Assembly (NCBI GenBank): GCA_963932145.1
Contig: OZ010577.1
Span: 19,406,686 to 19,470,685, forward strand
Source of the DNA: Acanthosepion lycidas
Lineage: Eukaryota > Mollusca > Cephalopoda > Sepiida > Sepiidae
Length of the DNA stretch: 64,000 nt
Direction of reading: 5' to 3'
Shown here piece by piece: positions 1 through 11,600 of this stretch (the first letter of the stretch is position 1; every line of letters begins with the position of its first letter). Made by a program: the position numbers and the translations under genes. The notes beneath the pieces are model-generated. The model had not been told where the DNA came from. It did no database searches and worked only from the letters and a program-made list of their open reading frames with translations.

Positions 1-577
1 AAAAGTAAGCAAAAATTCAAAATAACTTTCTTTTTTTTTTTTCTTCTTCTATCTCAGTATATACTAAGTCTTTATACAAAATATAAATTAAGGAGGGTGC
101 GTCAGTTCTTTGGGAGTTTATTTTCCTTTGTTGTTCTGACTAACAAAGACATTTTTTTCTGTGGCATGTCTGGAGATACTAATAATTTCTATGTGCAGAT
201 TACTTACTTTTTATCCCCCACCCCTCACCCCCCCACTCAATACGAAATCATCAACTTTGAGAAGTGGTTGGAAGTGGGGGGAAAAAAATTTCTTAAATAA
301 CCGCCAAGTTGGCAATTACAAAAGAATCTAGTCTTTAACAGTAAGACAAAAACTGTGTGTGTATGTGTGTTGTCTATTTGTAAGCTTTTATAAAGAAGGA
401 GGCTTCAGAAAAATAACTGGTTCTATGATACAACAAATATAAATAAGTAGCGACTGTCACAGTAGTCAAAGAAATAGTTGTAGTGGTATGGTTAGTAGAT
501 TTTGTAGAAGGGTTGTCGCCTTGCCGACTCTATGTACAGTCATCAAGCACTGACACAGATCTGTTATTTATCGGTGG
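1..577 (-). other. ZRANB1: Presumed ZRANB1 3' UTR
   Basis: This sequence lies downstream of the ZRANB1 stop and is not coding in the gene's frame. It holds a T-run at 31-42 (A-run in the transcript) and short GT repeats near 352-370. The true cleavage site cannot be fixed without transcript data, and the UTR may run beyond base 1. Confidence 0.6.
117..122 (-). promoter_or_regulatory. Candidate AATAAA polyadenylation signal for ZRANB1
   Basis: This is the only exact AATAAA hexamer I saw on the minus strand between the stop codon and the window edge, 455 bases after the stop. In an AT-rich genome such a hexamer is expected by chance, and no strong GU-rich downstream element is visible. Confidence 0.3.
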
Positions 578-814
578 TTACTCCTCATCGCTCTCACCAT
601 CACTGGAGAAAGTCGGAGCGGATGAGGAGATGCTGGCCTGGTGACTGGTGGCAACCATGTGTTGTGACAATTGGCGATAATGGTCAAGCCACTCGTCCAC
701 CATTTGCTTCACTAATAAAGGCCGTTTGCCCAGCTTCTGCAGAGCCACTAAAACTCCACCTTTGGTCACACAGCAATCCAACCACTCTCGAATGATGCTC
801 TCTTCACGCCCAAT
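578..814 (-). CDS. ZRANB1: ZRANB1 terminal coding exon and stop
   Basis: The 237-base exon starts IGREESIIREWLDCCVTKGG and continues with VLVALQKLGKRPLLVKQMVD and EWLDHYRQL. It ends in a Ser-rich stretch and the acidic tail SSDGESDEE before a TAA stop at 578-580. Human TRABID has the same layout (EWLDCCVTEGGVLVAMQK, then an acidic SDGEEDEDDEDE tail). The acidic tail is shorter here. The acceptor is a T-rich tract ending TATAG. Confidence 0.96.
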   Translation of the reverse strand: MGREESIIREWLDCCVTKGGVLVALQKLGKRPLLVKQMVDEWLDHYRQLSQHMVATSHQASISSSAPTFSSDGESDEE

Positions 815-3800
815 CTATAAAAAAAGAAAGAAAAAAAATCATGCAAATGAAAATAAAAGAAAATGAATTAAAGAAGTATCAGGAAGGTAGCATACAATAC
901 AAAAATGGTGATTATATTTATAAAAATACTTTCAAGTCCATTTGGAAAAATTGGCACAATCTTCATTCGCCATTATTTGATCTTGTAGTGGACAAAGCCA
1001 AGTTCTAGATGCATGCATAAAAAAATTGTACAAATAATGTTTCTGTAATCTTGTTTAATTAGAAAAATAAGCCAAGAATGAAAAGTGATATATCATAGTA
1101 ACTTTACAGGAAATAAAAAATATTTCCAACACAATTATATACCCACATACATACCATATTCCCAAACTATTTTCTACCCCATAGCAGACAATATTACAAA
1201 CATAAGAGAATAATTCCACAATATAACACACGCAACTTAAATCAAAGTGTCTGTTGGTTAGAAATTAATATCGCCATGTGAAATATTTGACTAAGCAGAG
1301 AAAACTAAACTCCTATTTTTCTCAAGTTATTTTTCTTGGGAAAAATTTCTTATAAAAACCCAAATTTTAACTTTCAAGGAACAGAGTTACAACTGTTGCC
1401 ACACCATGGCTACATAGCTTCTTATTTTCCTCCCAGAGCATGCTGAAAGAAACAATATGTTGATGATTTTAAAGAAATCATCTCCAACAACAAAGACACT
1501 CAGTGAATCTTCGATAAAAATAAGTTTCTTTTCAACCAGTTTTTTTTTTCTATGGACCAACTATTTAAAAGTCTCTTTAAAATACAGCTTTTTTTTTCTG
1601 TGTATCAACTACCCAAAGAGTTTAACTCTACTAAAGGTTATTTTTACTTCTTTTTAACTCTTGAATTCATGTACATATTTTTGTAAATACAAATGATTTA
1701 TTTAACAAGCATACTCATGTTTTCTTTATTTTTATTTTATTATTATTTGGAATTTGGATTTTTAATATAAAAAAACCTGGACGACTGAATTTTGTCAGGT
1801 TGATTATTAAAATTTGAAAATTACTTTAAAGCAACAAAAAATATCAGAAGAAAATGGCAGAAAAAAAAAAAAAAAGATTCTAGTAATATTTTCATATAAT
1901 GTAGACGAAACTATGTCACCTAAATAACAATTTATGCTTAACATTTGAAAAGCAATGTTCATTTACTCACTTCAGAACGACTCAGGAAATGAACCGGAAG
2001 CAGTTTCCCCTCGCTGTCAATTAAAGGGAGATAAATTATTTGGTCATCCTCATTGGAATCTATGTTGGCCCCGGCCCCAATCATAACGTCTGTATCTGGT
2101 TCCATGGGCACCAAAGCAGAGAAATGTCCTCGTGTGTAACCTAAAGTGATTGGGGTCTTCCAGCAAAAGCTTCTCTCCCATAACAGAGGTAAATATACAC
2201 CTGCAAACGAAACAGAAATTCACAATTATCATGGGTGCATACAGGTAAAGAAATATGTAAGAAATTTCTTTGCATTCTCTATCAAGAACTTCATTCAAAT
2301 CTATTCAGTTATCTCCCTTTAGTTTCAAAGAACAGAGATTAGCAACGAGATATACAACTGCAGCCGTAGATTTTTTTTTTTTTTTTTTTTTTTTAAATAT
2401 TTCAATCTTGTAAATCTAATAAAAGACAAATTACCTGCTGTGGACATTACTAGCTTGCCTATTTAACAAGGTAATTTTTGGTTAACTTTTCTTTTTCATA
2501 GAAGAATCATGAATATTGATGTAAGGAATTAAAAATAGCAATGTTTTCTTCACATGATTACTACTGCAACCCGAAGAATGTAATGGTGCATTGTATAACT
2601 GTCACTGATCACCAGGAGGACCACATTCCAGTAACCACAGCCCAATAGTTGGCAGCAGGGGGCAAAAGTGTTGGAAAGGGCATCCATTTTGATATTTAAC
2701 AAAAACCATTTGAAACTACATTCATTTCATCTAATCTTTTAGGTACCTCCAATAATTCGCTAAAATTCAGTACAGCATAATGATAAAAGGCCCCAAACTA
2801 AATAAAAAAAAAAAAAGTTTTATTGTTAAAATGTTTGTTATTATTAAGAGGAAAGAATAAAGTATTTTTTCAATTATTTCTAAAAAAAATTTTCCTTCTA
2901 ACACATTCTAAATTTGGGTAAAAAAAATTTTTTTTTTTTTTTTTAACTTTGTACTACTTGTGGTAATGGCCATTTTAATGTAACAGTTTCTGGGGGAAAA
3001 CCCATTAATTTGGAAATTCTTGCAAAAATCAAATAATTGTCTAATTTTTAATGAAACTTTCAGGACTTATTCAAAAATGAATGAATTTATTTTTGAAATT
3101 TTTATTTTTAGAAAATCTTGGTAAAATTTTTTTTTTTTTTTCCACATGTTACCCCTCCACCCCCATAACTTAATTTTATGAAATTTTCTAAAATTTCAAA
3201 CAGTTCACAAATTGTTGTATATTAGTTATAAGCAGGACTTCTTGGAGAAATCAAATCCTGAATTTTTTTTTTTTTCACAACTCCTGCCAACTTTTTAAAA
3301 ATCTGCTCCAAATTGTAAAATAAAAACTGCAATAAAACTATCGAATTATCAAATTAGATAGGCTTTTATTTACTCTTATAAATAATACACATTAACTAGG
3401 CTTTTTTTTTAGATAGGCTTTTATTTACTCTTATAAATAATACACATTAACTAGGCTTTTTTTTTAGATAGGCTTTTATTTACTCTTATAAATAATACAC
3501 ATTAACTAGGCTTTTTTTTTAGATAGGCTTTTATTTACTCTTATAAATAATACACATTAACTAGGCTTTTTTTTTAGATAGGCTTTTATTTACTCTTATA
3601 AATAATACACATTAACTAGGCTTTTTTTTTAGATAGGCTTTTATTTACTCTTATAAATAATACACATTAACTAGGCTTTTTTTTTAGATAGGCTTTTATT
3701 TACTCTTATAAATAATACACATTAACTAGGCTTTTTTTTTAGATAGGCTTTTATTTACTCTTATAAATAATACACATTAACTAGGCTTTTTTTTTAGATA

Positions 3801-4095
3801 GGCTTTTATTTACTCTTATAAATAATACACATTAACTAGGCTTTTTTTTTAGATAGGCTTTTATTTACTCTTATAAATAATACACATTAACGACATTATT
3901 ATCTGAAGAAAAAAATTTTTTTTCGTAGAATAAAGAATTTTTACAAGAATTGTTTGCATTTTTTTTTCTTTTAGTTTTTTCATTTTTCTTTAATTTTAAA
4001 ATTTTTCCAGAGTATGGGGTAACTTATTAAGTTTTTAAGTGAAGACTATATTTACTAAGTGAAAATTAAAAGCTTAATACAAATAATTTTTTACC

Positions 4096-4129
<34 letters not shown>

Positions 4130-5611
4130 TGCGTCAAAATGTTATTTTTTTTTTTTTAGTATGATATCTCATAAGTGACATTATGGTTAAAAGGTCACAT
4201 GTTTCAAGGCTTGTCTCCTCCTTGGGAAAAGCCCCTTGACATTATTGTCTTATCTCACACTCAGTTTTTAAATTGAAAATTAAATTTAGATAATTTTATT
4301 ATCTCATTTATCAATTTAAACAATAACTGAGTGAGATATTTTAATTATTAATATAATAATAATTTTATTAGTTATTATCTCAGTTATTAAATTAAAAATG
4401 TAATAACTTAATGTAATATTAATAATTAATAAAATTATTTATCATTATCTTAGCTATTAAATAATGAAAGAGGTAGAGTTAACTCAATCATGTAAGAAAT
4501 TTTTATAGCATTTTAAATTATAAGAAACAAAAAAAACTTATGTCAATTTTGGTGCACCATACTAAACCTGTCAATACATTCAGCCATCAAATTATCGATG
4601 GAGATGGGAAAATAACAATACTGAGGTCAAGAAATATTTGTCGAGAAAATTTTATGCGATAAGTGATATTTGTTTCAGAACAGATTAATTTTAAATTTGC
4701 TAATTTTATGAAAGTAATGTTTCAGAAATGTATATTTATTTTAGCAGGATTTTCAAAAGGAAAAAATAAGTTTTGTCTAAATTTCTCGAAAAAAGTTAAA
4801 AATGGCCATTTCGATTTGTTTTCCAGAAGAATCGACTAAATATCATTCAAATTTCTCCACGGTATTTTTTTTTCTGGAATTAGAAAATTTAATCCTTTAG
4901 CTTTCAATTGAAGTTGGGAGAAAGCTTTGAAAAGGATTTTCCCTTTATGAAAAATACATTTATACCTTAAGTATACAAATTTTTAAAGGTACCTACTGAA
5001 AATGTTTGCACACTAAACAAGAAGTTTATGGGGTCCTTCAATAGACATAGAACAGCCCATTTTCACTGAGCAACACAAATTTTCTGAAACCTCTTCAAAG
5101 AATTTTGATGCCAAAAGTATCTAAAATTAGAAAACTTCATCTTTTAATGATTTTATGCTTATCTATATGGATAACTATTACCTTATTAGTATCAAGACGT
5201 GGGCTGAAACAAAGTCTCTTTTTTCTTTTTTTTAAATGGGGGGTTTAAAGAATATACTCTTTCAACTGTCTCTCTCAAAAATTTATATTTTATATATATG
5301 CACTTATCTGGATGTGTAAAGGATATTGGCTCAGAGTGAGAAATTGGAGAGCAGAGTTTGAATTCCAGTTGGGTTCATTACATTCATTTACACACAAATA
5401 CTCTTGGGGAAAAGTATGAATCCATCTCTTCTCACACCAGCTATGGGTTGAATAGCAGGACAGAGAGGGCCCTATAGCAGTGGTTGGCAACCAGTCTACC
5501 ACAGAAACAAATATGATCACCCAAGCGTGTAGCACTTATGGCACTTAACTGATTGACTGATCTGGTCAAAAGTTAAAAATGTACCCTGTAATTGTTAGCA
5601 TCTGTTTACTT

Positions 5612-5668
<57 letters not shown>

Positions 5669-8600
5669 AATGAATATAAGTTTTAGTGTATTTAATAAAT
5701 TATCATGCTGATAGGACAGATTGGATAAATCTGGCATAAATATCAGAAGATCCCTAAAGAAAGTAAGATTTTATGCCCCCTCATGAAGCAGTTAATGTTG
5801 ACCAACCAATTGAATTGGAAGAATGGAATGGATCTAATCTAGGTATCCCCCACCCACAAAAAAAAGCATAACATGATAAAAAAAGGCCCTAAGCTTAATA
5901 AAAATAAAGTTTATCGTCAAAATGTTTGTATCATTATTAAGAGAAAAGACCAAAGTATTTTTTTATTATATTACATTTTTTAATCCTTTCTAGCACATTC
6001 AAAATTTTACTTAAAAATCTTGTTTTATTTTTTTTTTGCATCAATTGTTGTAATATTTACTATTAGTGTTTTAGTGCCTTTTTTCCCAGTGAAAAATACA
6101 TTGTTTTGAAAATTCTTGCAAAAATCAAATAATTCTCAGATTTTAATGAAACTTTCAGGACTTATTCACAAATGAATGAAATTATTTTGGATTTATTTTT
6201 TTAAAGAAAATCTTACATATGTTACTTCCCACTTACTTAATTTCATGAAATTTTGAGAAATTAATCTTTAATTGCAAAATTTGTTTTATTAGTTAAAAGC
6301 AGGACTTCTTGGAGAATGTAAATCATCAATTTTTTTCCTAAACTGCTATTCATTTCCCAAATATCTACTCCAAATTTTAAAATAAAAAATACAATAAAAT
6401 TATGACTTTATTTACTTAGAAAAGCTTTTAACGGCTTTTATAAATAAGATTTATTAAAGACACTATTGACTTAAGAAAAAATTTTTTTCGATGAATTGTT
6501 TTCATTTTTTTTCATTTTTGTTATAATAATTTATATTTAAATCTTTTAAAATTCTGCATTACTTTAAGTGACTTAAGTAATATTGTTAGTAAGTAAAAAC
6601 TATACTTACCTATCAAAAATTGAAAAGCTTAATACAAATCAATTTGCAGCAAGATTTTTAAAGATACTTTTTTATGTGTATAAAATATTATGTATTTTTG
6701 AAAATATAGGTGACTATACACAATATTATTAGAAAAAAGAACAGTGACTAGTAAATTTAAAGTCAACATTCCTCAAATTAGATTACAGAGAATATTTTGC
6801 AACATTTTTAATATTACTGAGTACTTAAAAATTATATAAAAAAGGAGCTCCCATCATTTCCTTAAATTATGTTTTAATAGATAAAGTCTCTGTAAAACAA
6901 CAATGAAGTTGTCATCACCTGTCAACACGTCTACTGTTTGAAAAATTCATTTGTGTTATTTTAAACTTAAAGTAAATAATACTTTTTTTCAAATCAGATT
7001 AATTATACTTTAAATCAGCTAATATTTATCAAATGAAGTTTCAGAAGAGTATATATTATTTTTGGAAGGCAACTAAAAAAGGGCACATTTTAAATTAGTT
7101 TTTGAAATACAGCAAAGTATTTTGCTTATTGGAAATATTAAATTAAATCTAGTAACTTGAAATTAAAACTAAAATAAAAGCTTCAAGAAGGACTTTTCAA
7201 TTTTAAAAATTTATTCTAAACCTTGGGTTTCGAGTTTTTGTGGAGGTCCCTAATCTAACCAAACCATATAATAATTATCAGCATGTATTTATTTATATAT
7301 TTCATGTCCCACCTGTAGTGAGAAGGGAGGTAAATCAACTTAAGTTAGTAAATTTATGAGTGATTACTTCCCTTAAATCTATACAAATAAAATATTTATC
7401 TGCATTTAGACAAAATTAGTTCCTGGGCAAAATGAACTGTTTAATTAATCTGTTCATATACTCCTACCTTTCTTAGATTGCAGTCTCATTTGTTCAAGCC
7501 TTTCATGCAAGATACTTTTGCCTATTAAGTGATTGTCTTTCTTCGACTTGATCTTGAAAAAGGCTTTGTTGTTGGAATCTTTCTCATTCTGTTGCTAATC
7601 TTTTTTCTCCAAGAGATATTTCCATTTCACAGTTATATTAAACACATGAAATAACATGAAAAGATATCGAGCAAAATGCCGATACCAGGAGTAATCAATA
7701 AATCATAGATACCATTGAACATGTAAAAAGTATAAAAGAAACAGATTAATTAAACAGTTCATTGGCCTCTATTTTAATTGTGAATTCTTTGTCTCCATTT
7801 TATTGAATCTCAATACATTGTTTCATTGCATCTATTAAAAGTTTCTAACAATTGCTGTCATTTTTGACAGAACAGGTACACTAATTTATATTATATATGA
7901 TGGCACTGACCACAAAACTTTGTTAAATCAACCACTTACCTTGAAACCTAGCATAACCTATAGTCTCTCCACGGAAACTTTTCACATACTTAACCCCATA
8001 GACAATAATAGGTCGGCGAAGTATATGGGCAAGTGCAAATATATGCATTTGTTCTAAAGATGCACCTGGAGGTAAAAAAACAAAAAAAATATATTATGGT
8101 AGCTAAAATAAAAATAAAAAAAACATTGCTAATTTCTTCATATTTTAGATTTTTACAGATTGGTTGAGCACTTCAGAAATAAAACAATACATATAGCTAA
8201 AAATTAAAACAATTCTACACTGTATTTTTATAGAATAGTTCATTGGCTAATTAACATCTTTTAGCAAACCTTAAATCAGAGGAGGGCCTCTGTCATTGGA
8301 CTGAATTATTTACAATGTATTTCAAGCAGTGTGTGTGTGTGCAGATATAGACTGAACTAATTAATAATTTCAAAAACCAATTTCATGATTGCACTTAACT
8401 TACAAAATTATGTAGATTCCCTAAAGTGAAGAAAATTGTTAGAAATAAATAAAAACCCATGCAGCTCTGGTAAGAAATATAAAGGAGAAACAGGCCTGCT
8501 CTCTCAAGAGTGAAAGAAATATAGTAAAGACATAATACAAAGGGGAAATAGAAAAGTTAGGTGTAGCTGACCACATATGGAAGGAGATCACTGCCTACTG

Positions 8601-11600
8601 CGGGATGAGATAGAAATAATAGAGAACATCACTGGAAAATACAAAAACTTAAGGAATCAGCACATATGCTAGGCCACAAAAATCTCCTAAGCCAGCCAAG
8701 CATAGAAATGAATACAAAATATGGAACCAATAATAGAGAGTACTAAGAAAAAGCAATAATAACAAAAATTGCAATACGATATCTGGCAAAAATGGTTACT
8801 GAGACATTAAGTTTATAAGTCACAAAAATTCAGACACTGATGTCCTCAAGGATACATGGCCCAGTGGATAAAAGCATTGGTTGGATCCAGTGACTTGATC
8901 CAAAATAGTTGTGAATTCAATATGTGAAAAAAAAAAAACAAACTTGAAGCGTTGAATTAAAGGGAGATAACTGAGACATCCAGAAGAGGCATGGCATGTG
9001 AAACTAGAACAATCTACCCAGGTAGATGAAATAAAGGGTTTAGTTCAAAATTGCAATCACCTGAAGAAGGCCAGAGCGTACTATGGCCAAAATATCATGA
9101 ATATGGCAACAAAGATGAGGACAACAGTCCAAACAATGTAAATAGTGTAAACAAAGATTTTACAGTGAATATTGCATCAAATTAAATGAAACATTAGTGA
9201 AATTTTGTGTAAAAACATTTGAACATGTTAAACCAACAACATCTACAGAAAAATGTTAATTTAGGTTTCTAAATATCTGGAATACAACTTTTACAATCTC
9301 CAGTTAATTGTTGAGAGAGAGAGAAGGCTAAAATCTAAATTAATCCCCACTCTAAAATATAAAACAGCTGAAATACTGATTGCCACAAGACATCAAATAA
9401 TTAAAATGAACACAATGCAATATCCAAAGCAAATCCCTTTAAAGGCATTCTCCAGCTAACAATATGTGCCTAATGACTTCGAAGCAGACATGGAATTGAA
9501 ATAGGTCAAGACAGATTACTGCAAAAAGGTGAAAAGTAATTACCTGTTCCTATGAAGGTTCTTGCTTCCCACCCATTTTTATATAATTTATAATCTTTCA
9601 AATAATATTTGGGTGAAAGAGAAAGTCAATTCCTGTTAATACAATGGAAAATATTCACTGATCAAAGCTGTTAAATATGTGGTCTGTTTCAGTTATTTTC
9701 AGGTAGATTAAAACAGCCATCTCTATCTATAAAAGGCAGGGTGTGTGTGTGTGTGATGAATGCATGTCCGCAATTTTTGATGGATTTGCACCAAAATTTA
9801 CATGCACATGCTCCAAAGCAGGAAGGCCAAGACCGACTTTGCATTTCCCAACTCCCATCGATAGTGGAAATAATCAATTTTTTCATGCTTCTACAGCAGT
9901 TTTCATGTAGTTTGCAGCCATTTTGTACTGTCCAGAGTGATAGCCAATAGCTGGCTGCCACAAATAGGCAGGAAGATTCTATTGGCCAACGTGAGAGCCA
10001 ACAGCTGACTGACACGAATGTTAACTAGCATGCAAAAAAATTGATAGCTGCATTCGTCACAAGTGGGAAAAATTTAAATCTGCATGGCACTTTACTCCAA
10101 TTGGTTCATTCACTTGCTTAAATTCAACATTGGTTCTGATTCCGCAGAACCGGGTTGGGTGTGAAAAAGTATTTGTTGTTAACATTCTTTTTACATTTGT
10201 TTTTTCCAGTTACAAGTCCTTTTTTAAAGCTAATCGTTTTGTGTTCATTTTGTTTAGTTCTTTTTTCGTAACGGATTTAATGTTTAGTATAGAGCTTAGA
10301 AAAAATTCGCAGTGTGAGATAGGCAAGAAGCAGCACGGCAAAGGGCACTCCTTTAAAGGAAAGGAAGGGCAAAAATATTTTAAGTCAAGTGATAGCAATT
10401 GCTGTATAAGTCGTACAATTTTTGAATCAAGCACGGGCAACGCCGGGCCATGCTGCAACAAGTACTTTTTTTTTTTCTTTAATACTGGCATCATTAACTT
10501 GTATAAATCAGAAACTGTCTTTTCAGAATAGATAAAATGCAGAAACATGTTTTGAATATATCATTGCAGAGGCAGGCTTAAAACAATTTTAAAGTTTTCA
10601 AAACCAAAACCTGTCAACAAATATTAATCTTAATGAAAGATAATTGCCTGTTAGAAAAGAAACAAAAATAGTTTTAATAGATTCCCCCCACCTCTTCCTC
10701 TTCATGCATTGAATGAAGAACATCATCAACATCAGTTTGGAAATTAGCCAGTCAATGAGTGTGTGTGTATTTTAATGGCATATTAACTCATGAGAGTTAT
10801 TTAATGCCCAAACTGTTTTTTTTTCATTCCTTTTTAATCATAGATCCTAGTTAATATTCAATTTTTTTCTGCCAACTTCCTTGTTACAATCCAGTTTCAT
10901 TTGTTCAATTTTTATTTATTTCATATTAGTTTGTAGAGGTTTGATTTCTTTCAAAAAAAATCTATAATTTTGGCAGGCTTTATGTTTCAGAGATGTGTTT
11001 TAAGGTTTCAAACTTGGTATTATTTATTGCACATTTTACTATACTTTTTTCATTCTATTAATATATATTTTACCATTAGTCTGTGTGTTGCAATAGTTGT
11101 ATTTGAGTATTTTTTTTCTGAGAAGATGGATTTGGGTTAATCTTGTACGTCTAATTTGGGATTTGGGTCAGCACTGCTTCTCTTCTGCTAGTTATTGACT
11201 TATTTTTAAATTCACTTTAGGTTAGTGTTCATATAGTTTATTATGTTGATTAGGATCCCATTCTTTTTGCCATTCTCACCTTAGGAGTTGTGCAATTTTT
11301 CTTTTAAAATCTGTGTAGGGAATCTTTATTTTTGCTATTTGCATGCTAATACATTTCTTGGCCAATTTGTCTGTTTTTTCAATAGATTCCATGAAATAAG
11401 CGGAATATGGTGAATATGGCAAAAGTCTCATTATCCAAAATCAGTGTACAGTGTCATCATGGAGCTCATATATTATATCAAGAAACAGAATTGGATCTCT
11501 CTCTCCTCAATTAACCATTGCCAGTCATATTTTGACTAATTGAATGTGCAGTTGCTGGCAGTAAACTTTGACAGGGATGCTCTTTTTAAATTCCAGAATT

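Larger units (their letters stand above)
2742..4993. mobile_element. AT-rich TIR element, copy A (non-autonomous, TA-flanked)
   Basis: This stretch and 5842-7250 are recognisably homologous and in the same orientation. Shared blocks include the AAAATGTTTGT...TTATTAAGAG segment, the AATGAAACTTTCAGGACTTATTC segment, GCAGGACTTCTTGGAGAA, and AAAGCTTAATACAAAT. Copy A begins TA-GGTACCTCC and ends GGTACC-TA, so both ends carry the same short inverted terminus flanked by TA. It has no coding capacity. It is longer than copy B because of the 55-bp array at 3356-3891 and poly(T) tracts (for example 4098-4128). A TA target and short TIRs fit a Tc1/mariner-type MITE or similar DNA element. GGTACC is itself a palindrome, so the TIR evidence at this copy alone is weak. 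Confidence 0.6.

Noticed and set aside
2050-2298. 82-residue minus-strand open frame over a ZRANB1 exon
   Set aside because: It reads the exon 1971-2200 in the wrong frame and runs into the intron. The spliced ZRANB1 frame explains the exon completely.
3356-3891. CRISPR-like array
   Set aside because: Units are contiguous 55-bp tandem copies without unique spacers, in a eukaryotic intron. It is a minisatellite.
8857-8930. Functional tRNA gene
   Set aside because: A-box is good, but the B-box is degenerate and the sequence recurs with the same non-tRNA 3' part at other loci. It is a SINE head.
10130-10531. 133-residue plus-strand and 112-residue minus-strand open frames
   Set aside because: Both lie over the Helitron-like element, have low-complexity Phe/Lys-rich composition and overlap each other. 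No family resemblance.
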